Origin: Bradyrhizobium sp. JYMT SZCCT0180
GTDB taxonomy: Bacteria > Pseudomonadota > Alphaproteobacteria > Rhizobiales > Xanthobacteraceae
DNA: 64,000 bases
NCBI RefSeq assembly: GCF_018130165.1
Contig: NZ_JAFCLZ010000017.1
Coordinates: 141,353-205,352 of the forward strand
Direction of reading: 5' to 3'
Shown here: piece after piece, positions 52,393 through 61,234 of the stretch
Layout: every line of letters begins with the position of its first letter
How positions within the stretch are numbered: position 1 is the stretch's first letter
Translations under genes and position numbers: made by a program
Notes under the pieces: model-generated
Database searches by the model: none
What the model saw: only the letters and a program-made list of their open reading frames with translations
Told to the model about the DNA's origin: nothing

Positions 52393-52641
52393 AGCAGCTC
52401 CTTTGATTTCACGAGAGAACTGTCCGTTCTCGTGTCATAGAGCCGCCCCGCCGGGCTTTCGGTTCGCCGACCGGCAAGTTTTTTTAGCGCCCCGATCTCG
52501 CCCGTTTCCGGAACCCGACCCGCAGCATGGCCGCTTTTGTTCTGCCGTGAAACAGCCCGCTACTACCACCGCTTCCGGACAGCGACCTAAGTTCTGTGCA
52601 CGCGAACGGCCATCATCGCCTGCCCAAAGGAGCTGAACTGA

Positions 52642-53037
52642 ATGGCAAAACCCGTTCATTCGATGATCCGCGTGCTCGACGAGGCGAAGTCGCTGGACTT
52701 TTACGCGCGCGCCTTCGGGCTCGAAGTCGCCGATCATCTTAAGTTTCCGGATTTTGCGCTGATCTATCTGCGCCATCCCTCCTCGCCCTTCGAGGTCGAA
52801 CTGACCGTCAATTACGATCGCAAGGAGCCCTACTCCCTCGGCGATGGCTACGGCCATCTCGCCGTTGTCGTCGACGACGTCGATGCCGAACATGCCCGGT
52901 TCGAACAGGAAAAACTGTCTCCCGGACCGCTGCGCGACTTCAAGCATGACGGCCGGACGCTGGCGCGCTTTTTCTTCGTTGCCGACCCCGACGGTTACAA
53001 GATCGAAGTGATCCAGCGGGGTGGCCGCTTCGGTTAG
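52642..53037 (+). CDS. VOC-family protein (glyoxalase I-like)
   Basis: 131 residues, the size of lactoylglutathione lyase. 'HSMIRVLDEAKSLDFYARAF', 'FEVELTVNYD', 'GYGHLAVVVDDVDAEHARFE' and 'FFVADPDGYKIEVIQRG' carry the glyoxalase I metal positions (His, Glu, His, Glu). It may isomerise methylglyoxal-glutathione, or act on another electrophile. AAAGGAG lies before the ATG. It heads a three-gene cluster with a Tat-exported subunit and a GMC oxidoreductase, 32 bases away. Confidence 0.85.
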   Translation: MAKPVHSMIRVLDEAKSLDFYARAFGLEVADHLKFPDFALIYLRHPSSPFEVELTVNYDRKEPYSLGDGYGHLAVVVDDVDAEHARFEQEKLSPGPLRDFKHDGRTLARFFFVADPDGYKIEVIQRGGRFG

Positions 53038-53069
53038 TTGCAATCAATAAACGTTCAATGGAGGAACCC

Positions 53070-53618
53070 ATGAGAGAAGTCGATCGTCGAAGCAAATACA
53101 ATCGCCGCATCTTTCTCCAAGGCGCGGCAACCGCGGTACCAGCCGTTGCGATTGCGACCAGCACAGGTCTCGGCATTGGGGAAGCCTGGGCCGACGACGC
53201 CACGTCGTTGACCCCTGCGACACTCAAGACGCTGGTCAAGATGGCGCGCGATATCTATCCGCACGATTTTCTCGGCGACAGCTATTACATCACCGCGATC
53301 AAGCCATGGGACGGCAAGGCGGCGAAGGACCCGGCGGTGAAGTCGCTGATCAATGACGGCGTCACGCGGCTGGATCAGGACGCCAACGACCGACACAAGG
53401 TTGCCTATGCCCAGGTGCCCTGGGAAGCGGATCGCGTGGTGTTGCTGCAGCGGATCGAGCAGACCGCATTCTTCCAGAAGATTCGTGGCGACCTCGTCGT
53501 CTCGCTCTACAACCAAAAAGAGCTGTGGCCGAAGTTCGGTTACGAAGGTTCCTCCGCGGAGCATGGCGGCTACATCAAACGTGGCTTCGCCGACATCGAC
53601 TGGCTGCCGAAGGTCTAG
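53070..53618 (+). CDS. Tat-exported small subunit of a GMC oxidoreductase
   Basis: 182 residues. A twin-arginine signal is evident ('NRRIFLQGAATAVPAVAIA'). The mature part ('TLKTLVKMARDIYPHDFLGD', 'DLVVSLYNQKELWPKFGYEG', 'YIKRGFADIDWLPKV') resembles the gluconate-2-dehydrogenase subunit 3 family, which accompanies flavin dehydrogenases. GGAGG five bases before ATG at 53070 decides the start. The next gene encodes a GMC flavoprotein without its own signal, so this subunit may carry it out through Tat. Confidence 0.85.
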   Translation: MREVDRRSKYNRRIFLQGAATAVPAVAIATSTGLGIGEAWADDATSLTPATLKTLVKMARDIYPHDFLGDSYYITAIKPWDGKAAKDPAVKSLINDGVTRLDQDANDRHKVAYAQVPWEADRVVLLQRIEQTAFFQKIRGDLVVSLYNQKELWPKFGYEGSSAEHGGYIKRGFADIDWLPKV

Positions 53619-53659
53619 GCCCAGGCAACTCAACAAACAGCGGTGAGGAGGAAATCCAA

Positions 53660-55228
53660 ATGGCAAAATTCGATCTGAATGACAGCGGCGTGGTGGTGAT
53701 CGTGGGCTCAGGCGCCGGCGGCGGAACGCTGGGCAATGAACTTGCACAGAAGGGCGTCAAGGTCGTGATCCTCGAAGCCGGCGCCCGCATCGAGAACCAT
53801 GACTTCGTCAACGACGAATGGGAGAGCTTTACCCAGCTCGCATGGACCGACATGCGCACCACGTCGGGAAGCTGGCGGGTCGCCAAGGACTTCGCCAACC
53901 TGCCGGCCTGGATCGTCAAGGCCGTCGGTGGCTCGACGACCCATTGGGCCGGGGCGTCGCTGCGTTTCGACGAGCACGAATTCAAGGTGAAGGCGACCTA
54001 TGGCGGATTGCCCGGCGCGAACCTGCTGGATTGGCCGATCACGCTCGCCGAAATGGAGCCATGGTACGCCAAGGCCGAAAACAAGATGGGCGTGACGCGC
54101 ACCAACGGCATTCCCGGCCTGCCCGGCAACAATAATTTCAGGGTGCTCGAGGCCGGCGCCAGGAAGCTCGGCTACAAGACCGTGCATACGGGCAACATGG
54201 CCATCAACAGCGAGCCACGCGATGGGCGTGCCGCCTGCCAGCAGATCGGATTCTGCTTCCAGGGCTGCAAGTCCGGTGCGAAGTGGTCGACGCTCTATAC
54301 CGAGATTCCAAAGGGTGAAGACACCGGGAATCTCGAGGTGCGGCCCAACAGCATGGCGATCAAGATCGAGCACGATGCGTCGGGCAAGGTGACCGGCGTC
54401 GTCTATGCCGACGCGTCAGGCGCGATGCAACGCCAGAAGGCGCGCGTGGTGGCGGTTGCCGGCAACTCGATCGAGAGCCCGCGTCTGTTGCTCAACAGCG
54501 CATCGACCATGTTCCCCGACGGTCTTGCCAATTCGTCCGGCCAGGTCGGCCGCAACTACATGCGGCACATGACCGGCAGCGTCTACGCGGCGTTCGAGAA
54601 GTCGGTGCATATGTATCGCGGCACCACGATGGCCGGCATCATCCGGGATGAGGCCACCAACAATCCAAAGCGCGGGTTCGTCGGCGGCTACGAGATGGAA
54701 ACGCTGTCGATCGGTGTGCCCTTCATGGCGGCGTTCCTCAATCCGGGCGCGTGGGGACGGCCGTTCTCAGCCGCGATGGAGGCCTATCCGCGCATGGCCG
54801 GCATGTGGCTGGTCGGCGAGGACATGCCGCAGGAAACCAACCGCATCACGCTGGATCCCAAGGCCAAGGACAAGTTCGGCATGGCGGTGGCGAGCGTGCA
54901 TTTCGACGACCATCCCAACGACATCGCGATGCGCAACCACGCCTACAAGCAGGGCGCCGCCGTCTACGAGGCGATCGGCGCCACGGTGACCTATCCGACG
55001 CCGCCCTATCCCAGCACCCACAATCTGGGCACCAACCGGATGAGCGAGAAGCCAAGGGATGGCGTGGTCAACAAGTTCGGCCGGACGCACGACATCAAGA
55101 ATCTGTTCATTTCCGACGGCAGCCAGTTCACCAGCGGAGCTGCCTGCAATCCGACGCTGACGATCGTCTCATTGGCGATCCGGCAGGCGGATCACATCGC
55201 AGGGGCGATGCAACGCAAGGAAATCTAG
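53660..55228 (+). CDS. GMC-family flavin oxidoreductase
   Basis: 522 residues. FAD loop 'VIVGSGAGGGTLGNELAQKG' and 'VVILEAGARI' near the N-terminus; 'GGSTTHWAGASLRF'; and the C-terminal GMC region 'STHNLGTNRMSEKP' with 'NLFISDGSQFTSGAACNPTL'. 'ACQQIGFCFQGCKSGAKWST' is a Cys-rich segment found in sugar and gluconate dehydrogenases of this group. With the Tat subunit it should form a periplasmic sugar or polyol dehydrogenase. The usual third partner, a multihaem cytochrome c, is not in this cluster. Confidence 0.92.
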   Translation: MAKFDLNDSGVVVIVGSGAGGGTLGNELAQKGVKVVILEAGARIENHDFVNDEWESFTQLAWTDMRTTSGSWRVAKDFANLPAWIVKAVGGSTTHWAGASLRFDEHEFKVKATYGGLPGANLLDWPITLAEMEPWYAKAENKMGVTRTNGIPGLPGNNNFRVLEAGARKLGYKTVHTGNMAINSEPRDGRAACQQIGFCFQGCKSGAKWSTLYTEIPKGEDTGNLEVRPNSMAIKIEHDASGKVTGVVYADASGAMQRQKARVVAVAGNSIESPRLLLNSASTMFPDGLANSSGQVGRNYMRHMTGSVYAAFEKSVHMYRGTTMAGIIRDEATNNPKRGFVGGYEMETLSIGVPFMAAFLNPGAWGRPFSAAMEAYPRMAGMWLVGEDMPQETNRITLDPKAKDKFGMAVASVHFDDHPNDIAMRNHAYKQGAAVYEAIGATVTYPTPPYPSTHNLGTNRMSEKPRDGVVNKFGRTHDIKNLFISDGSQFTSGAACNPTLTIVSLAIRQADHIAGAMQRKEI

Positions 55229-55241
55229 CTGCTTGAATAAC

Positions 55242-55272
55242 AATGCGGCCCTGTCCCGGACAGGGCCGCATT
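55242..55272. terminator. Strong hairpin between convergent genes
   Basis: AATGCGGCCCTGTCC and GGACAGGGCCGCATT are perfect 15-base arms around one base. It stands between the GMC gene and the convergent ribbon-helix-helix gene and has T/A-rich flanks on both sides, so it probably stops transcription from both directions. Confidence 0.85.
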
Positions 55273-55292
55273 CTATTTGGAAGGCGCAAGCT

Positions 55293-55625
55293 CTATTCGG
55301 CCGCGTCGAGAATGACGGGCGCGTTGCCACCAAACTCCGCGATCGCCGCGGCACTCACTGCCACCGCACTTCTGGAGCGATAGATCAGACACGAGCACCG
55401 CAGCAGCGACGCAAAATTGTTGACCTCGCCATGGTGGTCGAGGACTTCGTTGTGCAGCTTGGTGAGAAATTTTGCGAGGCTCATCCCTTCCTTCGCCGCG
55501 ATCTCCTCCAGCGTGTCCCAGAACGACATTTCCAGCCGGATCGAGGTGCAATGGCCACCGATCCGCAGCGATCGGGTCTGCGATTCGTAGTCGCGTTGCG
55601 GCTGGTGCGCGAACAGCTGGCACAT
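55293..55625 (-). CDS. Ribbon-helix-helix domain protein
   Basis: 110 residues. 'TRSLRIGGHCTSIRLEMSFW', 'DTLEEIAAKEGMSLAKFLTK' and 'LHNEVLDHHGEVNNFASLLR' match the RHH_4 (DUF4160-unrelated, PF13467-type) family of small alphaproteobacterial proteins: a short beta strand followed by two helices, likely a dimeric DNA-binding domain. GGGAGG precedes the ATG. Target genes unknown; it is divergent from mutL. Confidence 0.82.
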   Translation of the reverse strand: MCQLFAHQPQRDYESQTRSLRIGGHCTSIRLEMSFWDTLEEIAAKEGMSLAKFLTKLHNEVLDHHGEVNNFASLLRCSCLIYRSRSAVAVSAAAIAEFGGNAPVILDAAE

Positions 55626-55870
55626 GGCAGTCCTCCCGTCAGTTTATAACTTTTCTAAACGATATACCTGCGCAGGCGACCTCACAATCCCACGTCGTGG
55701 ACAGCGAAAGCTCTCGCGAGCTCCGCGTTGCGGCGCCGAACATCAGCATCTTCAATGTGATAGTCAGTGCCCATCCCCAGCGGGAACCGATTCGGTCGGC
55801 GCCCCCAATGCATTTGCCGTCACGGCGGCCTAGAATGCGGCAAGCCCAGAATCGGTCCCTGAACGAAGCC

Positions 55871-57682
55871 ATGCCCGTCCGCCAGCTCCCAGAACAGGTC
55901 GTCAACCGCATCGCCGCCGGTGAGGTGGTGGAACGGCCTGCGAGCGTGGTCAAGGAACTGGTCGAGAACGCCATCGACGCCGGCGCCTCCAGGGTCGACA
56001 TCTTCACCGACGGCGGCGGCCGGCGGCGGATCGGCATCACCGACGACGGCAGCGGCATGACCCATGCCGACCTGGCGCTGGCGGTCGATCGCCACGCCAC
56101 CTCCAAACTCGACGACGAGGATCTCTTGCGGATTCGCACGCTGGGATTCCGCGGCGAGGCGCTGCCCTCGATCGGCGCAGTGGCCAGATTGGGCATTACC
56201 ACGCGCCATGCAGGCGAGCCGCATGCCTGGTCACTGTCGGTCGAAGGCGGCGCGAAGTCGCCGATCATGCCGGCGGCGCTGAGCCAGGGCACCCGTGTCG
56301 AGGTCAGCGATCTCTTTTATGCGACGCCGGCGCGGCTGAAATTCCTCAAGACCGACCGCACCGAAGCCGAAGCGATCCGCGAAGTGGTGCGAAGGCTGGC
56401 AATGGCGCGGCCCGACATCGCCTTTACGCTGGCCGGCGAGGAACGCGCGCCGGTGACCTGGGCCGCCGCACTGCCCGGTGCTCCGGGCCGGCTGACGCGG
56501 CTCGGCGATATTTTGGGGGCGGATTTCCGTTCCAGCGCGATCGAAGTGCGCAGCGAGCGCGAGGGCGTGGTGGTCGAAGGCTTTGCCGCCGCCCCCTCGC
56601 TGACGCGCGCCAATGCGCTCGGGCAATATCTGTTCGTCAACGGCCGCCCGGTGCGCGACAAGCTGATCCTCGGCGCGGTGCGCGCGGCCTATTCCGACTA
56701 TCTGCCGCGCGACCGCCATCCGGTCGTGGCGCTGTTCGTGACGCTGGAGCCGCAGGAAGTCGATGCCAACGTGCATCCCGCCAAGACCGAGGTCCGGTTC
56801 CGCAACGCCGGCCTGGTCCGTGCGCTGATCGTGCATGCGCTGAAGGACGGCCTCGCGCGCGAAGGCCGCCGCACCGCTGCGAATACCGATGGTGCGGCGC
56901 TCGCCTCGTTCCGCCCGTCATTCGCGCCGCGCCCGACCAGTTGGGATTGGCGCAGTTCGCCTTCCTATCCGACAGGACCGATGCCCGCCTTCGGAGGCTC
57001 GGCGGCGCCGGCCTTCGCGGAAGCGGGGCAGGCCGCGTTCGATGTCGGCACGCCGACGGCCGATGTGCGCTTCGAGGCGCAGCCCGCCGCCGACATGCTG
57101 GATCGCCCGCTCGGCGCGGCACGAACGCAGATCCACGAGACCTATATCGTGTCGCAGACCCGCGACGGTTTGATCGTAGTCGATCAGCACGCCGCCCATG
57201 AGCGCATCGTCTATGAGAAGTTGAAGGCCTCGCTGGCGCGCAATGGCGTGCAGCGGCAGATATTGCTGATCCCCGAGATCGTCGAACTCGACGAGGCCAC
57301 GGTCGAGAAGCTGCTCGATCGCTCTCTGGAACTGGCGACGTTCGGGCTGGCGATCGATTCCTTTGGCCCCGGCGCGGTTGCGGTGCGCGAGACGCCGTCG
57401 CTGCTCGGCAAGGCGAATGCCGCGGGGCTGTTGCGTGACCTCGCCGAGCACATGGCGGAATGGGATGAGGCACTGCCACTGGAGCGCCGGCTGATGCACG
57501 TCGCCGCCACCATGGCCTGCCACGGCTCGGTGCGCGCCGGCCGCCGCCTCAAACCGGAAGAGATGAACGCCCTGCTGCGCGAGATGGAAGACACGCCGAA
57601 CTCCGGCCAGTGCAACCATGGCCGCCCGACCTATGTGGAACTGAAGCTGTCGGATATCGAGAAGCTGTTCGGGCGGAGGTAG
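55871..57682 (+). CDS. mutL: DNA mismatch repair protein MutL
   Basis: 603 residues. GHKL ATPase motifs: 'VNRIAAGEVVERPASVVKEL', 'ENAIDAGAS', 'DDGSGMTHADL', 'HATSKLDDEDLLRIRTLGFR' and 'GEALPSI'. A low-complexity linker (about residues 330-410) is followed by the C-terminal dimerisation domain with 'DQHAAHERIVYEKLKA' and 'CHGSVRAGRRLKPEEM'; the late 'GQCNHGRPTYVEL' holds the CPHGRP-like motif, here QCNHGRPT, found in MutL proteins with endonuclease activity. It couples mismatch recognition by MutS to repair. Confidence 0.96.
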   Translation: MPVRQLPEQVVNRIAAGEVVERPASVVKELVENAIDAGASRVDIFTDGGGRRRIGITDDGSGMTHADLALAVDRHATSKLDDEDLLRIRTLGFRGEALPSIGAVARLGITTRHAGEPHAWSLSVEGGAKSPIMPAALSQGTRVEVSDLFYATPARLKFLKTDRTEAEAIREVVRRLAMARPDIAFTLAGEERAPVTWAAALPGAPGRLTRLGDILGADFRSSAIEVRSEREGVVVEGFAAAPSLTRANALGQYLFVNGRPVRDKLILGAVRAAYSDYLPRDRHPVVALFVTLEPQEVDANVHPAKTEVRFRNAGLVRALIVHALKDGLAREGRRTAANTDGAALASFRPSFAPRPTSWDWRSSPSYPTGPMPAFGGSAAPAFAEAGQAAFDVGTPTADVRFEAQPAADMLDRPLGAARTQIHETYIVSQTRDGLIVVDQHAAHERIVYEKLKASLARNGVQRQILLIPEIVELDEATVEKLLDRSLELATFGLAIDSFGPGAVAVRETPSLLGKANAAGLLRDLAEHMAEWDEALPLERRLMHVAATMACHGSVRAGRRLKPEEMNALLREMEDTPNSGQCNHGRPTYVELKLSDIEKLFGRR

Positions 57683-57688
57683 GGATTT

Positions 57689-57771
57689 GTAGGGTGGGTG
57701 GAGCGAAGCGATACCCACCGCCCGTGCGGCCGCGAAGTTGGTGGGTTACGCTTCGCTAACCCACCCTACGG
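57689..57771. repeat. Palindromic repeat, GTAGGGTGGGT type
   Basis: GTAGGGTGGGTGGAGCGAAG and TTCGCTAACCCACCCTACG, with inner ATACCCACC / TTGGTGGGTTA. Its right end overlaps the 3' end of rsmD by a few bases, so the repeat supplies the last codons of that gene. Confidence 0.85.
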
Positions 57772-58320
57772 ACCTCGCAGGAACACGAACTCCGTGTCGT
57801 CATACGCCCGCCGCTCCAGCTCTTCGAACCCTTCAGGTACCGCGAACACCGCGGCCTTCGCCTCTTCCACCACCAGCAGCGCGCCCGGCGTCAGCCAGCC
57901 GCCCTCGCGCAGCGAGGCCAGCGCTTTGTCGGCGAGTCCCTTGCCGTAGGGCGGATCGAGGAACACCAGCGAGAACGGCTCCATCGGGTGCGCGGGGCCG
58001 AGATTGGTGGCGTCGCGGCGATAGACTTTTGTCACACCGCCAAGACCGAGCGCCTCGACATTGTTGCGCAAAAGCGCCCGCGCCTCGGCGCCATTGTCGA
58101 CGAACAGCGTGAATGATGCGCCGCGCGAGGTCGCCTCGATGCCGAGCGCGCCGGTGCCGGCGAACAGGTCGAGCACGCGCGCGCCTTCGATCGGATCGTC
58201 ATAGGCGTGGACAAGGATATTGAACACGGATTCGCGCAAGCGATCCGCGGTGGGGCGGATCTCGCGCGATGAGGGCGAGGCCAGATTACGACCCTTCAAC
58301 CGTCCGCCGACGACACGCAT
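57766..58320 (-). CDS. rsmD: 16S rRNA (guanine966-N2)-methyltransferase
   Basis: 184 residues. 'MRVVGGRLKGRNLASPSSRE', 'IRPTADRLRESVFNIL', 'VLDLFAGTGALGIEATSRGA' (S-adenosylmethionine site), and the catalytic 'LVFLDPPYGKGL' are the RsmD signature. It methylates G966 of 16S rRNA. The pseudouridine-synthase gene ends eight bases upstream on the same strand, an order common in Rhizobiales. Confidence 0.94.
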   Translation of the reverse strand: MRVVGGRLKGRNLASPSSREIRPTADRLRESVFNILVHAYDDPIEGARVLDLFAGTGALGIEATSRGASFTLFVDNGAEARALLRNNVEALGLGGVTKVYRRDATNLGPAHPMEPFSLVFLDPPYGKGLADKALASLREGGWLTPGALLVVEEAKAAVFAVPEGFEELERRAYDDTEFVFLRGP

Positions 58321-58327
58321 AGGCCAA

Positions 58328-60484
58328 CTACTCGTCCCGCGGCTTCAGATCGCGCTTGCCGTGATAGCCGCGCTGGGGACGGCGCGGCGGGCCGTAGCCG
58401 TTGGCCTCTTCCTCGTTGCGCGCGCGGGCTTCCTCGCTGCCGGTGCGCTGCACCAGCACGCGGCGGCCCTTGCGGTCGGCGATCACGCCTCGCTGGGTCA
58501 CGGGCTTGGGAGGCGTTGCCTCCTTGTCACCCGGCATCGGCCGGTTGAAGTCGGCGCCCGCGAGCGTCGCAATCTTCTCGCCGAGCTGCTCGCGCAGCAC
58601 GCGGGTTTTGACTTCCTCGACCTGGCCTTCGGCGAGTTCGCCGAGCTGGAACGGGCCGTAGGAGACCCGGATCAGCCGGTTCACCTCGAGGCCGAGATGC
58701 GCCATCACGTTGCGGACTTCGCGGTTCTTGCCTTCGCGGATCGCAAACACCAGCCAGACATTGGCGCCCTGGTCGCGCTCCAGCACAGCGTCGATCGAGC
58801 CGTATTTGACGCCGTCGACCTCGACGCCTTTCTTCAGCTCATCGAGCTGCGCCTGCGTGACTTCGCCATGGGCGCGGACGCGGTAGCGCCGCAGCCAGCC
58901 GGTGTCCGGCAGTTCGAGCGCGCGTGCCAGACCGCCATCATTGGTCAGCAGCAGCAGGCCCTCGGTGTTGAAATCGAGTCGGCCAATCGAGATCAGCCGG
59001 GGCAGGCCTTCGGGCAGATTATCGAATACCGTCGGCCGCCCTTCGGGATCGGCATGCGTCGTCATCAGGCCACGCGGCTTGTGGAACATGAACAGGCGCG
59101 TGCGTTCGCGCGGCGGCAACGGCTTGCCGTCGACGGTGATTACATCATTGACGGTGACATCGAGCGCCGGCGAATTGATGACGCGGCCGTTGACGCTGAC
59201 GCGCCCCTGCGTGATCCATTCCTCGGCATCGCGCCGCGAGGCCAGGCCGGCGCGCGACACCACCTTGGCGATGCGCTCACCGGACTTTTTGACCTTTGGC
59301 GGCTGCGGTGCGCGCCTTTCGAAGTCGGGCTTGCGCTCACGATAGGCGCCACGGCCACCGAACGCCGGACGTTTTGCAAAGATCTTGCTGTCGTCCTCGT
59401 TCTCGCGGCGCGGACGTTCATCGCGTGCGTCGCTGCGCGGATGCTCCTGCCAGTCGGTCCGGCCCTCGGGGCGCTGTCTTGGACGATCAAACTTTGGACG
59501 ATCACCGGCGGGACGATCCTCGCGCGAACGCGAGAAGCGCGGACGCTCGTCACCGCCGCGATCGTCGCGGGAAAAGCGCGGCTTGTCGAAACTGCGCGCA
59601 CCGTCGCGGGCGGGGCGGGAATCCCGGTCGCCGCGATCCTCGCGCTTCTGCCACGGCTTTGAATCGCCGCGATCGGGACGATCACCATAATTCTTCCGTG
59701 GTCCCCTATCAGGTGCGCCACGCGAGGAGAATTTCTTGTCGCCGCCGAATTTCCGCTCGGGACGATCGCCACGGGGGCCGTCGCCACGCGGCGTATAAGG
59801 CCGCTTCTCGCCGGCGCCTTCGCGCGGTGCATAGGGACGCTTCTCGCCGAATTTCTTCTCGCCGAAACGCGAAGCCGGACGGGCATCGTCGCGGTCCCGA
59901 GGGCCGCTCTCGCGGTCCCGAGGGCCGCTCTCGCGGTCCCGAGGGCCGCTCTCGCGGTCCCGACGTGGCGGACGGTCGTCGCGATTGAAGTTCGGGCGGT
60001 CGCCGCGCGGCGTGTACGGGCGCTTCTCGCCACCACGATCCTCGCGCGGCTTGAACGAACGCTTCTCACCGTCATCACCACGAGACGGACGGCTGGAAAA
60101 CGGCCGGTCGCCACGGGGACGGTCATCCCGGTTGAAGCGCGGCGGACGGTCACCGCCTTCGCTGCGATCGCGGAACGGCCGATCGCCACGCGGCGGGCGC
60201 GGCGCGTCGAAGTCGCGGCGCGGCGGACGATCGCCGTCGCGCTTGCCGGCGTAGGGCTTAGCCCCGCCCGAATAGGGTTTCTTGTCGAACGACCGCGCGC
60301 CGTCGGACTTGCCGGCATAGGGACGCCGCTCGCCGTCGCGCTTGTCGCCGTCACCCTTGCCGGCAAAGCCGCGCTTGGCGAATTTCTTCTCCGGCCCCCG
60401 GGCAGCACCGGAGCGGCCCTTGCCACCACCGGGGCGATCACGCCGGCCGCGGGAATCGTTGTCTTTGTCGTTGTCGCGGGGCAT
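58328..60484 (-). CDS. 23S rRNA pseudouridine synthase (RluB-like) with a 400-residue Arg/Asp/Gly-rich arm
   Basis: 718 residues, more than twice the size of E. coli RluB. Residues 1-400 are low-complexity, rich in R, D, G, P, K and F (motifs such as DRPRGDRPF, KRPYTPRGD, three tandem RESGPRD units at 177-197). Residues about 402-455 are an S4 domain ('ERIAKVVSRAGLASRRDAEE'), then the synthase with catalytic Asp504 in 'ISIGRLDFNTEGLLLLTND'. 'REGKNREVRNVMAHLGLEVN' is the RluB/RsuA signature. It isomerises a uridine of 23S rRNA; the arm probably binds RNA or drives condensation. Some related genes carry similar but shorter arms. Confidence 0.92.
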   Translation of the reverse strand: MPRDNDKDNDSRGRRDRPGGGKGRSGAARGPEKKFAKRGFAGKGDGDKRDGERRPYAGKSDGARSFDKKPYSGGAKPYAGKRDGDRPPRRDFDAPRPPRGDRPFRDRSEGGDRPPRFNRDDRPRGDRPFSSRPSRGDDGEKRSFKPREDRGGEKRPYTPRGDRPNFNRDDRPPRRDRESGPRDRESGPRDRESGPRDRDDARPASRFGEKKFGEKRPYAPREGAGEKRPYTPRGDGPRGDRPERKFGGDKKFSSRGAPDRGPRKNYGDRPDRGDSKPWQKREDRGDRDSRPARDGARSFDKPRFSRDDRGGDERPRFSRSREDRPAGDRPKFDRPRQRPEGRTDWQEHPRSDARDERPRRENEDDSKIFAKRPAFGGRGAYRERKPDFERRAPQPPKVKKSGERIAKVVSRAGLASRRDAEEWITQGRVSVNGRVINSPALDVTVNDVITVDGKPLPPRERTRLFMFHKPRGLMTTHADPEGRPTVFDNLPEGLPRLISIGRLDFNTEGLLLLTNDGGLARALELPDTGWLRRYRVRAHGEVTQAQLDELKKGVEVDGVKYGSIDAVLERDQGANVWLVFAIREGKNREVRNVMAHLGLEVNRLIRVSYGPFQLGELAEGQVEEVKTRVLREQLGEKIATLAGADFNRPMPGDKEATPPKPVTQRGVIADRKGRRVLVQRTGSEEARARNEEEANGYGPPRRPQRGYHGKRDLKPRDE
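59891..59956 (-). repeat. Tandem 21-base repeat inside the pseudouridine-synthase gene
   Basis: Three near-identical copies encode RESGPRD. The identity at base level, including codon choice, points to slippage-type expansion rather than selection on each unit. Confidence 0.85.
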
Positions 60485-60649
60485 GAATAGTCTCTCGTTC
60501 GTAGCTGAAATGGCGATCAGGCGGATGTGGATCGGCTGTCATAGCGGTAACGCGCGCGCACTTGGCTCAAGGCGCAATCTCACGCAAAACCGGTATCCAC
60601 GTTTGCTGAAGGCGCTTCTAGTAGCAGGTTTCTTCCGATGATACGAGGG

Positions 60650-61096
60650 ATGACTGCCCCTTCTTTCATGGATTTGGCGCTCAAAACGGCCAAAAACGCC
60701 GCCAAGGCGGGCGAAGTTCCGATCGGATGCGTCATTGTCAGGGGTTACGAGGTCATCGCCACGGCCGGAAACCGGACCCTGACCGACCGCGATCCGACCG
60801 CCCATGCCGAAATATTGGCGATCCGGCAGGCCGCGGACGCCATCGGGACCGAGCGGCTGGTCGATTGCGACCTCTATGTCACGCTGGAGCCCTGCACAAT
60901 GTGCGCCGGCGCGATCTCGTTCGCGCGGATCCGGCGGCTCTATTACGGCGCCGCCGACCCGAAGGGCGGCGCGGTCGATTCCGGCGTGCGGTTCTTTGCG
61001 CAGCCGACCTGTCATCACGTGCCGGAAGTGTACTCGTCGGTCGGCGAGACCGAGGCGGCGACGCTGCTGAAGGATTTTTTCCGGGTGAGGAGGTAG
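60650..61096 (+). CDS. tadA: tRNA adenosine(34) deaminase
   Basis: 148 residues. Zinc motif HAE in 'PTAHAEILAIRQAADAIG' and PCxxC in 'LEPCTMCAGAISFARI', with 'VPIGCVIVRG' before. It converts A34 to inosine in tRNA-Arg(ACG). ATG at 60650 (MTAPSFMDLAL) matches the usual N-terminus; ATG at 60638 is an alternative. Divergent from the pseudouridine-synthase gene. Confidence 0.95.
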   Translation: MTAPSFMDLALKTAKNAAKAGEVPIGCVIVRGYEVIATAGNRTLTDRDPTAHAEILAIRQAADAIGTERLVDCDLYVTLEPCTMCAGAISFARIRRLYYGAADPKGGAVDSGVRFFAQPTCHHVPEVYSSVGETEAATLLKDFFRVRR

Positions 61097-61120
61097 AAGC
61101 TCAGTCGCGCCTCCCCACCG

Positions 61121-61222
61121 CTGTCATCATCCGCGAAAGCGGATGATCCAGTATCCCAGAGACGATCGTGAATCATCGATAGGCCGCGGCGTACTGGATC
61201 CCCGCCTGCGCGGGTACGACGA
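61121..61222. repeat. Palindromic repeat, CTGTCATCATCCGC...CTGGATCCCCGC family
   Basis: CTGTCATCATCCGCGAAAGC, GGATGATCCAGTAT, GTACTGGATCCCCGCCTGCG and GGTACGACG. Sisters at 62154-62279 and 63644-63790. Confidence 0.85.
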
Positions 61223-61234
61223 CCTATAGCTTGG

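Noticed and set aside
59140..60441. 433-codon minus-strand frame overlapping the pseudouridine-synthase arm
   Set aside because: Same strand, different frame; the arm's repetitive GC-rich codons keep other frames open. The frame joined to the S4 and synthase domains is the real one.
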